Shown here: positions 1-8,371 of the stretch, piece by piece
How positions within the stretch are numbered: position 1 is the first letter of the stretch
Layout: every line of letters begins with the position of its first letter
Assembly (NCBI GenBank): GCA_018897435.1
Contig: JAHIKI010000058.1
Coordinates: 1-33,250 of the forward strand
Direction of reading: 5' to 3'
Source of the DNA: Acidobacteriota bacterium
GTDB lineage: Bacteria > Acidobacteriota > Aminicenantia > UBA2199
DNA length: 33,250 bases
Translations under genes and position numbers: made by a program
Notes under the pieces: generated by a model
The model's input: the letters and a program-made list of their open reading frames with translations, nothing else
Told to the model about the DNA's origin: nothing
The model's database searches: none

Positions 1-152
1 CCAGCTCAAATGACCATTTTAAATCCCATTTTGCATGAGGTGATCAAATAAAAATACATTTATTCCGGTTTAAATAACCTAAAATGATAATGCTTTCACC
101 TATAATCCGTGCACTCTCAAACTTGATGGGGAATTCTGGACCGCACCTGTGC

Positions 153-181
153 TTGTTATTTTCAATCCAATCCCCTAAAAT
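153..181 (+). promoter_or_regulatory. sigma70-type promoter of the Tricorn-type protease gene
   Basis: A -35 box TTGTTA (153-158) and a -10 box TAAAAT (176-181) are separated by exactly 17 bases. The predicted start of transcription near 188 leaves room for an AGAGG ribosome binding site at 189-193 before the ATG at 203. The rest of the first 202 bases is AT-rich, and a TATAAT at 101-106 lacks a good -35 partner. Confidence 0.6.
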
Positions 182-202
182 AAAAAATAGAGGTACTCCA
201 TC

Positions 203-3200
203 ATGATCCTTAAAAAATTTACTTTGCTTTTGCTGGCTATGTCGATAGCCGCCTTAGCCGCCGCGGCCGCCGCGGCCGAGGCGCGCTTTATGACTTATCC
301 CGATATTCACGGTGACAGGATTGTCTTCACCTATGAAGGGGATCTCTGGATGGCCGCTAACACCGGCGGGCCTGCCGTGCGCCTAACCAGCTTCCCCGGC
401 GATGAGTACGCGGCCAAGTTCTCCCCCGACGGCCAGTGGATCGCCTTCACCGGCAATTATGACGGCCAAGCGGCGGTCTACCTGATGCCGGCCTCCGGCG
501 GCGAGCCCAAGCGGCTCACCTATCAGCCGGGAAGTATCCAAACCGTGGCCTGGACACCTGACGGCCAGCGCATCGTCTTTCGCTCCAACCTCGAGCAATT
601 TATTACCCGTGATCCCAAGCTTTTTTGGGTCAGAATAGATGGCACGGCCGCGGAGCGGTTGCCGGTCGATCGCGGCACGCTTTGCAGCTTTGCAGCCGAT
701 GGTGGCGAAATGCTCTATAATCGCCGCGGCAATGAAGAATACCAATGGAAGCGCTATAAAGGCGGACAGCATACCGATATTTGGCGCTACAACTTTTCCA
801 GCCGTCAATTCACTGCGATTTCCGATTATGTCGGCAAAAACGCATACCCCATGTGGATCGGCAACACCATGTACTTTGTTTCCGATCGCGGTGCCGGCGG
901 TGTTTCCAACCTCTTCTCCCAGGATCTCGCCACCCGGGCCGTGACCCAGGTAACGCGCCATGAAAAATATGACGTAATGATGCCTGATACGGACGGTGAG
1001 CGCATCATTTACGTGCAGGACGGTTATTTGCATCTGCTGGAAGTCAAAAGCGGATCGACCAAAAAAACCGCGATCAACCTGCCCAGCGACCGCTGGCGTA
1101 TGCGTGACCGCTGGCTTGATCCCAAGGAATACATCCATGGCATGGATGTTGGTTTCGACGGCAAAACAGCGCTGCTGGAAGCCCGCGGTGATCTCTTTCT
1201 GTTGCCGGTCAAGTCCGGACAGACGCGTAACCTGTCGCAGACGCCCGGTTCGCGGGAGATCAACCCACGCTTCTCCCCGGATGGACAATGGCTGTCCTTT
1301 TTCTCCGACAAGAGCGGCGAATACCAGCTCTACAGGCAAAAGACGACCGGGGGCGAATGGCTGCAGCTGACCAGCGCTCTCGACCGCGCCGTCTACCGCC
1401 AGGCCTGGTCGCCCGACGGCAAAAAGATCCTTTTTGGCAACAAGGAGATGGCGCTCTATTGGCTCGATGTGGAAAAAAAGCAGTTGACGCCAATCGATGC
1501 GGTGCCGCAGTTGAAAAACGATGAGTTCAGCTGGGAGATCGATGATTACGGCTGGTCGCCGGACAGCCTCTGGGTCTGCTACACCATGGTGGCCTACAAC
1601 CGCAACAGCCAGGTTTTTCTCTACAGCCTGGAACAAAAAAAGAAATTTACGCTGACCGACGATTTCTACAACAACCTCAACCCCTGCTTCGACGGCAACG
1701 GCGATTATCTCTACTACCTCTCCAGTCGCAATTTCGATATCACTATGGACTTTTACGAGGACAACCACGTCATCGCCAATCCCTACAAGGTGATGGCAGT
1801 ACAATTGCAGGGTGGACAAAAGCCACCCTTTGCCGAGGGTGAAACGGATAAAGCCGAGCCCATAAAGGGAAAAACTGAAGCCGGTAAGACGTCATCCCCG
1901 GCCCAAGCCAAGCGCGTCAAAATCGACCTGGAAGGCCTGGCTTTGCGCACGTTTGCCCTGCCGGTTCCGGCCGGCAACTATTTCTTCCTGCGTGCCGGTC
2001 AGGGCCGGGCGTTCTGGTGCTCGGTGCCGGCGTTCAGCGAGGACGAATACGAGGAAATCTTCAAGCCGGGTCGCGACAGCAAGTGGCAGCTGCACAGCTT
2101 CGGTATGAAGGAGAAAAAGGAGACGGTGCTGGAGGACAAGATCCGTGACTACGCCCTGTCGGTGAACGGCGAACAGATCATATTGGCCCGGGAAAAAGAT
2201 TTTTTCATCGCCAAGCTCGACGACCTGTGTGAAGCCAAGAAACTGGAAGGAAAAAAGATCCATGGTCTAAAACTCGACGGCATGCTTTATTACATGGACA
2301 CCCTGGCCGAATGGAAGCAGATTTTTTCCGACACCTGGCGCTGGTATCGCGATTTTTTCTACGACGCCGCCATGCATGGACAGAACTGGAAGGATGTCGG
2401 CGATCGCTACCGCGCCATGATCCCGGAGCTCAGCTCGCGCGCCGGACTCAACTGGCTGATGTCGCAGATGGTCGGCGAGCTTTGCGTCGGCCATGCCTAT
2501 ATCCGCGGCGGCGACATGGGTCCGCTTTCCTTGCCCGAAACTCCCGTTTACACCGGCCGCTTGGGTGCGGATTTGCTATATGATGATGCTGCCGGTTTTT
2601 TCCGCTTCGAAAAGATTTACGGGCCCAGCGAATATAATCTCGAGCTCAAGGCACCGCTGCAGCGACCCGACATCAAGGTCAGGGAGGGGGATTACCTGAT
2701 CGCCATCAACGGCAAGACCTTGCAGAAAAACGAGGATTATAACCGCTACCTGCAGGTGACGGACGGCCAGAAGCTGTCGATCACCGTCAACGCGGCACCG
2801 ACGCTGCAAAACGCCCAGACCTACGAGATCGAACCCGTGCGCAGCGACCGTGCCTTGCGCTACAATCGCTGGCTGACTGAGAATATCCGCAAGGTGCTGA
2901 AAGCCACGGACAACCGCGTCGGTTATATGCACATCAACAATATGGGCTCCCGAGGGATCGGCGAATTCGACAAGTTCTGGCGCGCCTTCCGCAATCTGGA
3001 TGGCATTATTATCGATGTGCGGCGCAACTCAGGCGGTTGGACCGAATATTTTCTTATCGACAAATTGGAACGTCAGCAGGTGGGCTTCAACGTGCTGCGC
3101 GACATGAAGCCGTTCCGCTACCCGGGCAGCGTGGGTCCGCAATGCTATGTCGCCGTTTCCAACGAGGACAACGGTTCCGACGGCGAGGCCTTCATCCAGC

Positions 3201-3517
3201 ATTTCCAGGATCGCGGATTGGGCCCGGTGGTCGGCGTCCCCTCCTGGGGGGGGCTGGTCGGCATCATCAATGGCCAGCGCACCGTCGACAACGGCAGTGT
3301 GCAGCAGCCCAACAACGCCTTTTACGGCAAATCGGGACAGTGGTGGGTGGAAAACAAGGGCGCCATGCCCGACATCGTCGTCGACAACGATCCCGGCTCG
3401 GTCATGGCCGGACGCGACCTGCAGCTGGACAAAGCGATCGCGACGATCCTGGCCGCGATCGAAAAAAACAGGAAAAACAAGTTCCCGCCGCAGCCGGCTT
3501 ATCCGGACAAAAAATAA
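203..3517 (+). CDS. Secreted Tricorn-type protease (S41 family) with beta-propeller and PDZ domains
   Basis: A 1104-residue protein with the architecture of Tricorn-core proteases, which degrade peptides. Residues 1-26 form a signal peptide with a long alanine run, so the enzyme is probably periplasmic. Residues 30-530 carry repeated TolB/WD40-like blades (FSPDGQWIAF, WTPDGQRIVF, FSPDGQWLSF, WSPDGKKILF). A linker and second propeller region follow to about 700, then the protease core, a PDZ-like segment around 790-890 and the S41 domain. Candidate catalytic residues by family analogy are H764 (GHAY), the nucleophile S992 (NGSDGEAF) and E1050 (ENKGAMPD). The length matches the family. The ATG at 203 has an AGAGG site nine bases upstream and its own promoter. 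The gene is convergent with the next one. Its role is probably breakdown of imported or periplasmic peptides. Confidence 0.93.
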   Translation: MILKKFTLLLLAMSIAALAAAAAAAEARFMTYPDIHGDRIVFTYEGDLWMAANTGGPAVRLTSFPGDEYAAKFSPDGQWIAFTGNYDGQAAVYLMPASGGEPKRLTYQPGSIQTVAWTPDGQRIVFRSNLEQFITRDPKLFWVRIDGTAAERLPVDRGTLCSFAADGGEMLYNRRGNEEYQWKRYKGGQHTDIWRYNFSSRQFTAISDYVGKNAYPMWIGNTMYFVSDRGAGGVSNLFSQDLATRAVTQVTRHEKYDVMMPDTDGERIIYVQDGYLHLLEVKSGSTKKTAINLPSDRWRMRDRWLDPKEYIHGMDVGFDGKTALLEARGDLFLLPVKSGQTRNLSQTPGSREINPRFSPDGQWLSFFSDKSGEYQLYRQKTTGGEWLQLTSALDRAVYRQAWSPDGKKILFGNKEMALYWLDVEKKQLTPIDAVPQLKNDEFSWEIDDYGWSPDSLWVCYTMVAYNRNSQVFLYSLEQKKKFTLTDDFYNNLNPCFDGNGDYLYYLSSRNFDITMDFYEDNHVIANPYKVMAVQLQGGQKPPFAEGETDKAEPIKGKTEAGKTSSPAQAKRVKIDLEGLALRTFALPVPAGNYFFLRAGQGRAFWCSVPAFSEDEYEEIFKPGRDSKWQLHSFGMKEKKETVLEDKIRDYALSVNGEQIILAREKDFFIAKLDDLCEAKKLEGKKIHGLKLDGMLYYMDTLAEWKQIFSDTWRWYRDFFYDAAMHGQNWKDVGDRYRAMIPELSSRAGLNWLMSQMVGELCVGHAYIRGGDMGPLSLPETPVYTGRLGADLLYDDAAGFFRFEKIYGPSEYNLELKAPLQRPDIKVREGDYLIAINGKTLQKNEDYNRYLQVTDGQKLSITVNAAPTLQNAQTYEIEPVRSDRALRYNRWLTENIRKVLKATDNRVGYMHINNMGSRGIGEFDKFWRAFRNLDGIIIDVRRNSGGWTEYFLIDKLERQQVGFNVLRDMKPFRYPGSVGPQCYVAVSNEDNGSDGEAFIQHFQDRGLGPVVGVPSWGGLVGIINGQRTVDNGSVQQPNNAFYGKSGQWWVENKGAMPDIVVDNDPGSVMAGRDLQLDKAIATILAAIEKNRKNKFPPQPAYPDKK

Positions 3518-3523
3518 AAAAAT

Positions 3524-3628
3524 GTTGAAGGGAAAAAGAGTTGAAGGGTTGATGGGATAAACGCAATAAATCGAATCAACTCGTTCTCTTAAACGCTTTA
3601 ACTCTTGAACCCTTGAACTCATCAACTA
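3524..3628. repeat. Inverted arrays of degenerate 8-base tandem repeats
   Basis: The 204-base convergent gap after the protease gene holds two arrays with an 8-base period. The left one (3524-3555) reads GTTGAAGG, GAAAAAGA, GTTGAAGG, GTTGATGG. The right one (3597-3628) reads TTTAACTC, TTGAACCC, TTGAACTC, ATCAACTA. They are roughly reverse complements: 3538-3550 pairs with 3608-3620 with one mismatch, so a transcript could form a large hairpin. More TCGAAC-like units follow to about 3665. The array may help end transcription, but there is no classic T-tract terminator. Confidence 0.6.
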
Positions 3629-3721
3629 TTTTTCTTTAACTTCGAACCTTAAACGTCGAACATCGAACTTCTTTTTAGGTTATTTTAGCTTCCTGGTAAA
3701 CCAGGGGAATAAAAACGATCT

Positions 3722-4669
3722 TCATCTCACGATTTTGCCTGCCTGCATGGCCGATCCGTACAGGTAGCGGTTGATCTCTTTTTCGTCGGCAGGCAGTTCC
3801 GGGAAGATCTCTTTCCAGGTATCCTGGTCTTCCATGCACAAATAAAGGGGAACATGACGGGACAGGCGGGCACGGATCTCGTCACGGACGAAACGGAACA
3901 ACTCCAGGCGCAGGGGCATGAAATAGCGGTATTTTTTGTCCTGGCCCTCGATCAGCTCGCCCCAGAAAAGCTGGGATTCCCGGTGGCGGAAAATGTGTTT
4001 TTTTAGTTCCGGGGGAAAGCGCAGGGCCCCCAGGCTCCACCAGGCGACGCGCTCCGGCCGTATAACCGTGGCCAGGCGGTGAATGAGTTCACGGTAATTT
4101 TTTTTCCAATTCGGGAAGAGGATGAGCGGGTCGAAATGGATGCCGATTTTAAAGCCCTTTTCTTGGACGGCGGCCAAAGCCTGCAATCGGCGGGCCAAGG
4201 AGGGGGTGAGCCGTTCTTCGCGGCCGATAAGCGGTCCGGGGTTCAAGGACCAGGAGACCACGATGTTGGCAGGGACCTCCTTTGCCTGCAGCAGGGCCCG
4301 GATGGCGACCGCCTTGGTCTTGAATTCGAAAACTGCTTCGGGAAAACCCTGGAACAGCTCCAGGACCCGGGCGGCGCTGGGAAGGATTTTCTCATAGGCC
4401 AGGGAATCGCTCAGTTCGCCCGTGCCGATGCGCACTTCCTGGTTCTTGGCCAGGAATTCCTGCAATTCCGTTTCCAGGACGGCCCAGTTGGTGTAAAACA
4501 CGGCACGGCTCTTGTCTTCCAGGTAGGCCTGCAGAATACAGTAGCTGCAGTCGAAAGGGCAGCCACTCTGCAGGTTGAGGTTGAAGTAGCCACAGGGAAC
4601 AGAGCCCGGGGAACAGGGGCAGTGCTTGACGAACGGTCCGTTTTTTTTGCTCACGAATTCTGGCTTCAT
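3722..4669 (-). CDS. Radical SAM protein of the spore photoproduct lyase-like family (COG1533)
   Basis: A 315-residue protein with the radical SAM cluster motif C37-X3-C41-X2-C44 (GCPFDCSYC), followed by ILQAYL as in the spore photoproduct lyase (SPL) family. Extra cysteines occur at 17, 19 and 26. True SPL repairs a UV lesion in spore DNA and needs a further conserved cysteine in an AACTSD-like segment. The corresponding segment here reads GTGELSD and has no cysteine, so I call it SPL-like rather than SPL. No other sporulation gene is in view. The gene stands alone, convergent with the protease. A TATAAT box ends seven bases before the ATG, so the transcript may be leaderless. The family is secure; the substrate is unknown. 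Confidence 0.82.
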   Translation of the reverse strand: MKPEFVSKKNGPFVKHCPCSPGSVPCGYFNLNLQSGCPFDCSYCILQAYLEDKSRAVFYTNWAVLETELQEFLAKNQEVRIGTGELSDSLAYEKILPSAARVLELFQGFPEAVFEFKTKAVAIRALLQAKEVPANIVVSWSLNPGPLIGREERLTPSLARRLQALAAVQEKGFKIGIHFDPLILFPNWKKNYRELIHRLATVIRPERVAWWSLGALRFPPELKKHIFRHRESQLFWGELIEGQDKKYRYFMPLRLELFRFVRDEIRARLSRHVPLYLCMEDQDTWKEIFPELPADEKEINRYLYGSAMQAGKIVR

Positions 4670-4676
4670 CGCAGCG

Positions 4677-4706
4677 ATTATACTTGATGGGCTGATGTTA
4701 TGTAAA
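4677..4706 (-). promoter_or_regulatory. Promoter of the SPL-like gene, probably leaderless
   Basis: On the minus strand a -35 box TTTACA (4706-4701) and a perfect -10 box TATAAT (4682-4677) lie 18 bases apart. Transcription would start at about 4670-4669, on or next to the A of the ATG. No Shine-Dalgarno sequence precedes the start codon. Confidence 0.6.
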
Positions 4707-4809
4707 TTGCGGATCGTTTTTTGCTGGTAAGAACAAAATTATGCTGGTAAGAAAAAATGAAATGGAGATTGTTTTTCGAATTGAAGCGGTGCTCAGCGTG
4801 TGACAAATT

Positions 4810-4838
4810 TTTTCAATCGGGCCGATGTATGATATAAT
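4810..4838 (+). promoter_or_regulatory. Promoter of the sulfatase-fold gene, probably leaderless
   Basis: A perfect TATAAT (4833-4838) has a weaker -35 box TTTTCA (4810-4815) 17 bases upstream. The ATG at 4844 follows the -10 box after five bases, close to the expected transcription start. Confidence 0.5.
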
Positions 4839-4843
4839 TTCAA

Positions 4844-6739
4844 ATGCAAAAACCAGTTGGTTTTACAATGAAAAAAGTAGCGAAGTTTAAAATATTTTTT
4901 ATTTCTCTCGCGTCGGTCGCGCTGATAGCGATTGTGATTTGCAAATGCAATGCCGGGAAACCGGGTCCATTGAACATTCTTGCAGCCGATTTGAAGTTCG
5001 AAACAGGAGCCGATGCCGAAAAACGATTCGCCGATTTGCTGCAGGACCGGGACCTCGGTCTTGCCAAGATTTTTAAAAGAGAGAAAATCAACATCCTGAT
5101 TCCCGAAAAAAAATGGACGGGACGATTGAAAGACAGTAACGTTTCTCGGCAAGCCTTGTTTTCTGTTGACAATATGAGAATAAAATGCGAGATAAAAAAT
5201 AAGCGTCAACGGCGTTTCAGATTTTCAATATATAATCCGGTCGGTTCAAAACTATTTTATCGCATTTATCTTGAAAAGCAAAAAAAGAAAAAATTGCTTT
5301 TCAACAAGTTTTTTGAACAGAAGCGATTTTTCACGAAAAACATCGAGTTAAATCAATCTTGGCAAGAATTTACAATCGTTTTGGAAACCCTGGGAAAAGG
5401 AATTGGTGCCTGGGTAAATCCTCATTTCATCGGGAAAAAAGAGAAACCGCGGATTTTTATTGTGATCGTTTTGGATACGGTCCGATCTGACCATACTTCA
5501 CTGTACGGATATTTCAGAAAAACAACACCGACCTTGGAACGGTTGGCGCTGGATTCACGCGTGTTCCGTCAGGCGTTCTCTTCCTCAAGCTGGACCTTGC
5601 CGGCCCATGTTTCCCTGTTCAGCGGCAAGGACTTGCTGGGCCATCAGGTACTGGCACCAAGCGATCGCATAAAAGAAGATTATCCCCTCCTGGCCGAAGT
5701 GTTTCAGAAAAATGGTTTTTTTACCGCTGCTTTTACCGGCGGCGGATTTATTGATGACCATTTTGGATTTCACCGGGGTTTCCAGATCTATTCAAACAAT
5801 CCGGGCGGGGTTTTTTTGCGGAATTCGGCGGAAAGAGTGCTGAAGAATTTTAAAAACTTTGCCGAGACATTCTGGGGTGAGGATTTGTTTGTTTTCTTGC
5901 ATACCTACCAGGCACATGCGCCGTACAATTTTCCCACTAAATTTCAAAAGTCAATCAATCAGGATCTCCGGATTAATGCCCGCGGCCCAGGGAATTTCTT
6001 AAAAGACAAAAAAACCGAATATTATAAACCTCTCTCTGAAACCAACCGACAGGCGCTGGTGGATTTGTACGATACGGCTATTTTTTATATGGATCAGACT
6101 TTGCTGGCCGGGGTGGTCCAATATTTGAAAGAGAAGGGGGTTTATGAGCAGGCGGGGATCGTGGTCACCAGTGATCATGGTGAGGAGTTTTATGATCATG
6201 GCAGTTGGGAACATGGACACAGTCTCTACAATGAGATGATCAGAATTCCACTTTTAATCAAATATCCCGGGAACAAACATAAGGGGACTGACGACACCCT
6301 GACTTCCATCGCGGATATCCCGGCATTGCTGTTGGACAAAAGTGGCATCGAATTTGATCCAACGTATTTTCCGGATTTGCCTGGTGAAAAGAAACGGGTT
6401 TTACAGATCGCGCTTCCTGTTTCTCCGATCATCAAGCAAATTCCCTCCAAAGTTTCATTTCTTGACGACCAATTTCATTTTATCTACAACATCATCGACA
6501 GGAAGGCATTGGAATTTTTTGCTCCCCAGCCGCAAAACCTGGAAGTCTTTGAGTTCTATGACAGGAAGGACGAAAAAGAAACGATGAATTTGGCAGGGAG
6601 CAGATCCGGGGCAATGAAAGAATTCCATATTCTACTGGCAAATTATTTGCAACGGTTGCGCAAATTGCCCGGCAAAAAGCAAAAAATAGACAAAAACCTG
6701 CAGAAAGAATTGAAGTCTTTGGGATATCTAAATAATTGA
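4844..6739 (+). CDS. Membrane-anchored sulfatase-superfamily hydrolase or transferase
   Basis: A 631-residue protein. An N-terminal hydrophobic helix (about residues 17-33, ending VICKCNAG) suggests a membrane anchor or an atypical lipoprotein signal. A region of unknown type to about 200 is followed by an alkaline-phosphatase-like sulfatase domain: metal-site segment VIVLDTVRSDH (207-217), nucleophile segment SWTLPAH (249-255) and metal-site segment TSDHGEEF (442-449) with a following HG..WEHGHSLYNE. Classical sulfatases carry Cys or Ser in CxPxR, modified to formylglycine. Here the position looks like T251 in WTLPAH, as in subfamilies that transfer or cleave phosphate groups. Sulfate ester hydrolysis should therefore not be assumed. 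ATG 4844 fits a leaderless transcript; ATG 4868 (MKKVAKF) is the alternative start. The gene is convergent with dcd. Confidence 0.82.
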   Translation: MQKPVGFTMKKVAKFKIFFISLASVALIAIVICKCNAGKPGPLNILAADLKFETGADAEKRFADLLQDRDLGLAKIFKREKINILIPEKKWTGRLKDSNVSRQALFSVDNMRIKCEIKNKRQRRFRFSIYNPVGSKLFYRIYLEKQKKKKLLFNKFFEQKRFFTKNIELNQSWQEFTIVLETLGKGIGAWVNPHFIGKKEKPRIFIVIVLDTVRSDHTSLYGYFRKTTPTLERLALDSRVFRQAFSSSSWTLPAHVSLFSGKDLLGHQVLAPSDRIKEDYPLLAEVFQKNGFFTAAFTGGGFIDDHFGFHRGFQIYSNNPGGVFLRNSAERVLKNFKNFAETFWGEDLFVFLHTYQAHAPYNFPTKFQKSINQDLRINARGPGNFLKDKKTEYYKPLSETNRQALVDLYDTAIFYMDQTLLAGVVQYLKEKGVYEQAGIVVTSDHGEEFYDHGSWEHGHSLYNEMIRIPLLIKYPGNKHKGTDDTLTSIADIPALLLDKSGIEFDPTYFPDLPGEKKRVLQIALPVSPIIKQIPSKVSFLDDQFHFIYNIIDRKALEFFAPQPQNLEVFEFYDRKDEKETMNLAGSRSGAMKEFHILLANYLQRLRKLPGKKQKIDKNLQKELKSLGYLNN

Positions 6740-6787
6740 CGAACCGTCGCAGCGAATTCCGCTGTCCGGGGAATTCCGGTTGGGCGC

Positions 6788-7345
6788 TTACTGCTTCTGG
6801 ATCTTGGCGACGGTGACTTCGTCCTGGCCGTTGTACTTGCCGTTGAGGTCCTTGTAGGACATGATGGGCAGGTCGGAACTTTCGATGAAGATAACCTGGG
6901 CGATGCCCTGGTTCGGGTGCAGGGCTGCCGGCCAGGCGCCGCAGTTGGCGATGGAAATGGTCAGGTATCCCGACCATTCCGGCTCCAGGGGGGTGACGTT
7001 GACCAGGACGCCGCAGCGGGCATAGGTGGATTTTCCGAATACCAGCCCCAGGATTTTTTTCGGTATGCGAAAATACTCCACGCTCCGGCCCAGGATGAAA
7101 TGTCCGGGGGGGATGACGATAACATCTTCGCTCAAGGTCTCGAAATTGGCTTCGTTGACCTGGTGGGGATCCATAAGCGCCGGCGGGCCGGCCAGGCGCC
7201 GGTAGGTCCTGTCCAGTCGCAGGTCGTAACCATACGGGCCGAGTCCGTAGGAAATAACGCCGGAGCGGACCGATGTGGCGACGAAAGGTTCCAGCAAGTG
7301 GTTGCTTTCAGCCTGTTCCTTGATCCAGCGCGAAGATTTAAGCAT
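6788..7345 (-). CDS. dcd: dCTP deaminase family protein
   Basis: A 185-residue protein of the usual length, matching the dCTP deaminase/dUTPase trimer family, which converts dCTP to dUTP for thymidylate synthesis. Diagnostic segments are VRSGVISYGLGPYGYD (27-41), GKSTYARCG (104-112, with S106 and R110 of the nucleotide site), VNVTPLEPEWSG (115-126), PNQGIAQVIF (144-153) and GKYNGQ (169-174). The catalytic glutamate of the family lies in the segment usually reading VTLEF or LTIEI. Here it reads LTISI, so position 131 is serine (codon TCC). Either this homologue uses another residue or it has lost activity. It is the second gene of a two-gene unit: its ATG overlaps the upstream stop by one base (TGATG), so translation is probably coupled. 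Confidence 0.88.
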   Translation of the reverse strand: MLKSSRWIKEQAESNHLLEPFVATSVRSGVISYGLGPYGYDLRLDRTYRRLAGPPALMDPHQVNEANFETLSEDVIVIPPGHFILGRSVEYFRIPKKILGLVFGKSTYARCGVLVNVTPLEPEWSGYLTISIANCGAWPAALHPNQGIAQVIFIESSDLPIMSYKDLNGKYNGQDEVTVAKIQKQ

Positions 7346-8229
7346 CAGATGATGGAATACTTGGATATTTTATTGCTGATCAGGTAGTACAGCTTGCTCA
7401 GGTATTTGATGTCGTTGATCAGGTCCTTGGAAAATTTGAACAGGTATTTGACATAATTGGTTTCTTCGCCCAGGCGCAACTTGTTTTCGAATTCCAGGGT
7501 AAAGTCCTTAAGTTCGAGCATCAGGTTCTGGATATGCAGCAGGTTGTCGATGCTTTCGATCAGAGCGACGGTCGAGGCCTTTTTAAAGTTACTCTTGGGG
7601 AAAAGCTTGATCCTCTCAAGGGCTTCGGAGTTGACTTCTTTGGCCAGATAATCGATCTCGTCCAGGTAAGGTTTCTTGTAATCGTCATAATAGCGGAGTT
7701 TGTGGAGGGCCCTTTCTTGAATTTTGGCGTTCTGTTCCAAAATGGAATGGAAATATTCGTTCAGGCCCAGGTGCTCTTTTTCAAATTTATTCAGGTCGAT
7801 GAAGATGCGGCCGATGTAGATCTTGTCGTTATAAGAGTTCTGCAGTTCGTCCTGGTAATGGGAATAGAATTTGACTTCGAATTTGCTATGCTCACGGTAC
7901 ATCAGGCGGCCGATGATGATGTCCTGCTCGTTGATCAAATAGTTGGCGTTTTCCTCAATCACGGCGCTGTAAACGAAAAGTGAACTGACGATGAAATCCT
8001 TCAGGCTATTCAGGAATTCTTCGTTCTGGGATAAGAAGCCGGTCAGTTCCGGAAATGATTCGCCGCGCAATTGGGTATAAAAAGGTGAAAACAGCATGTT
8101 GCTGCCTTTGAGGAACAGTTCAAAGTGAAAGTTGTCCCTGATCCTTTTGAACAGGTTGTTGTGCTGGATCTGCGGGTAATTGTCCAAGCCGCGGCCGTTG
8201 AATTTATTCAAGATTTGCAAAATTTCCAC
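7345..8229 (-). CDS. Conserved-looking protein of unknown function, coupled to dcd
   Basis: I do not recognise this 294-residue protein. It is rich in charged and aromatic residues, with no signal peptide or membrane helix. The second half looks helical, for example the segments around NLLHIQNLMLELKDF and YVKYLFKFSKDLINDIKYL. A longer reading frame runs upstream to 8373, but GTG at 8229 is the better start. It has a GGAGG site five bases upstream (8239-8235) and a TATAAT promoter just before that, and the longer frame would overlap the divergent promoter and start of the next gene. The one-base overlap with dcd suggests a shared mRNA and perhaps a role in nucleotide handling, which is only inference. 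Confidence 0.7.
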   Translation of the reverse strand: MEILQILNKFNGRGLDNYPQIQHNNLFKRIRDNFHFELFLKGSNMLFSPFYTQLRGESFPELTGFLSQNEEFLNSLKDFIVSSLFVYSAVIEENANYLINEQDIIIGRLMYREHSKFEVKFYSHYQDELQNSYNDKIYIGRIFIDLNKFEKEHLGLNEYFHSILEQNAKIQERALHKLRYYDDYKKPYLDEIDYLAKEVNSEALERIKLFPKSNFKKASTVALIESIDNLLHIQNLMLELKDFTLEFENKLRLGEETNYVKYLFKFSKDLINDIKYLSKLYYLISNKISKYSII

Positions 8230-8245
8230 TTTTGCCTCCGTGAAA

Positions 8246-8274
8246 ATTATAGGCGCATGAAAGGGAAAAGTAAA
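8246..8274 (-). promoter_or_regulatory. Promoter of the unknown gene-dcd unit
   Basis: On the minus strand TTTACT (8274-8269) and a perfect TATAAT (8251-8246) are 17 bases apart. Transcription would begin at about 8239, right at the GGAGG ribosome binding site. This supports the GTG start at 8229 over the longer frame. Confidence 0.55.
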
Positions 8275-8332
8275 CAATGCAAGCTGCCTATTTAAAAAAG
8301 ACGCGAAAAACGGAGTTTTAAGCGGCAGGCAG

Positions 8333-8361
8333 TTGACAGCAAACCGATTTTTTTCTATCAT
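8333..8361 (+). promoter_or_regulatory. Near-consensus promoter of the small membrane protein-MFS unit
   Basis: A perfect -35 box TTGACA (8333-8338) and TATCAT (8356-8361) are exactly 17 bases apart. The predicted transcription start near 8368 leaves only about four bases before the ATG at 8372, with no Shine-Dalgarno sequence. A possible TTG start at 8333 lies inside the -35 box and is therefore rejected. Confidence 0.65.
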
Positions 8362-8371
8362 ATCCTTCACC

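Noticed and set aside
383..1819. 478-residue open frame on the minus strand inside the Tricorn-type gene
   Set aside because: It lies antisense to a gene with clear domains and motifs, has no recognisable family and no ribosome binding site. It is a by-product of GC-rich codon usage.
4079..4687. 202-residue plus-strand frame opposite the SPL-like gene
   Set aside because: It has no domain, and the radical SAM motif on the other strand is unambiguous.
6740..6787. Terminator between the sulfatase-fold gene and dcd
   Set aside because: GAATTCCG occurs twice in short order, but there is no stable stem followed by a T tract on either strand.
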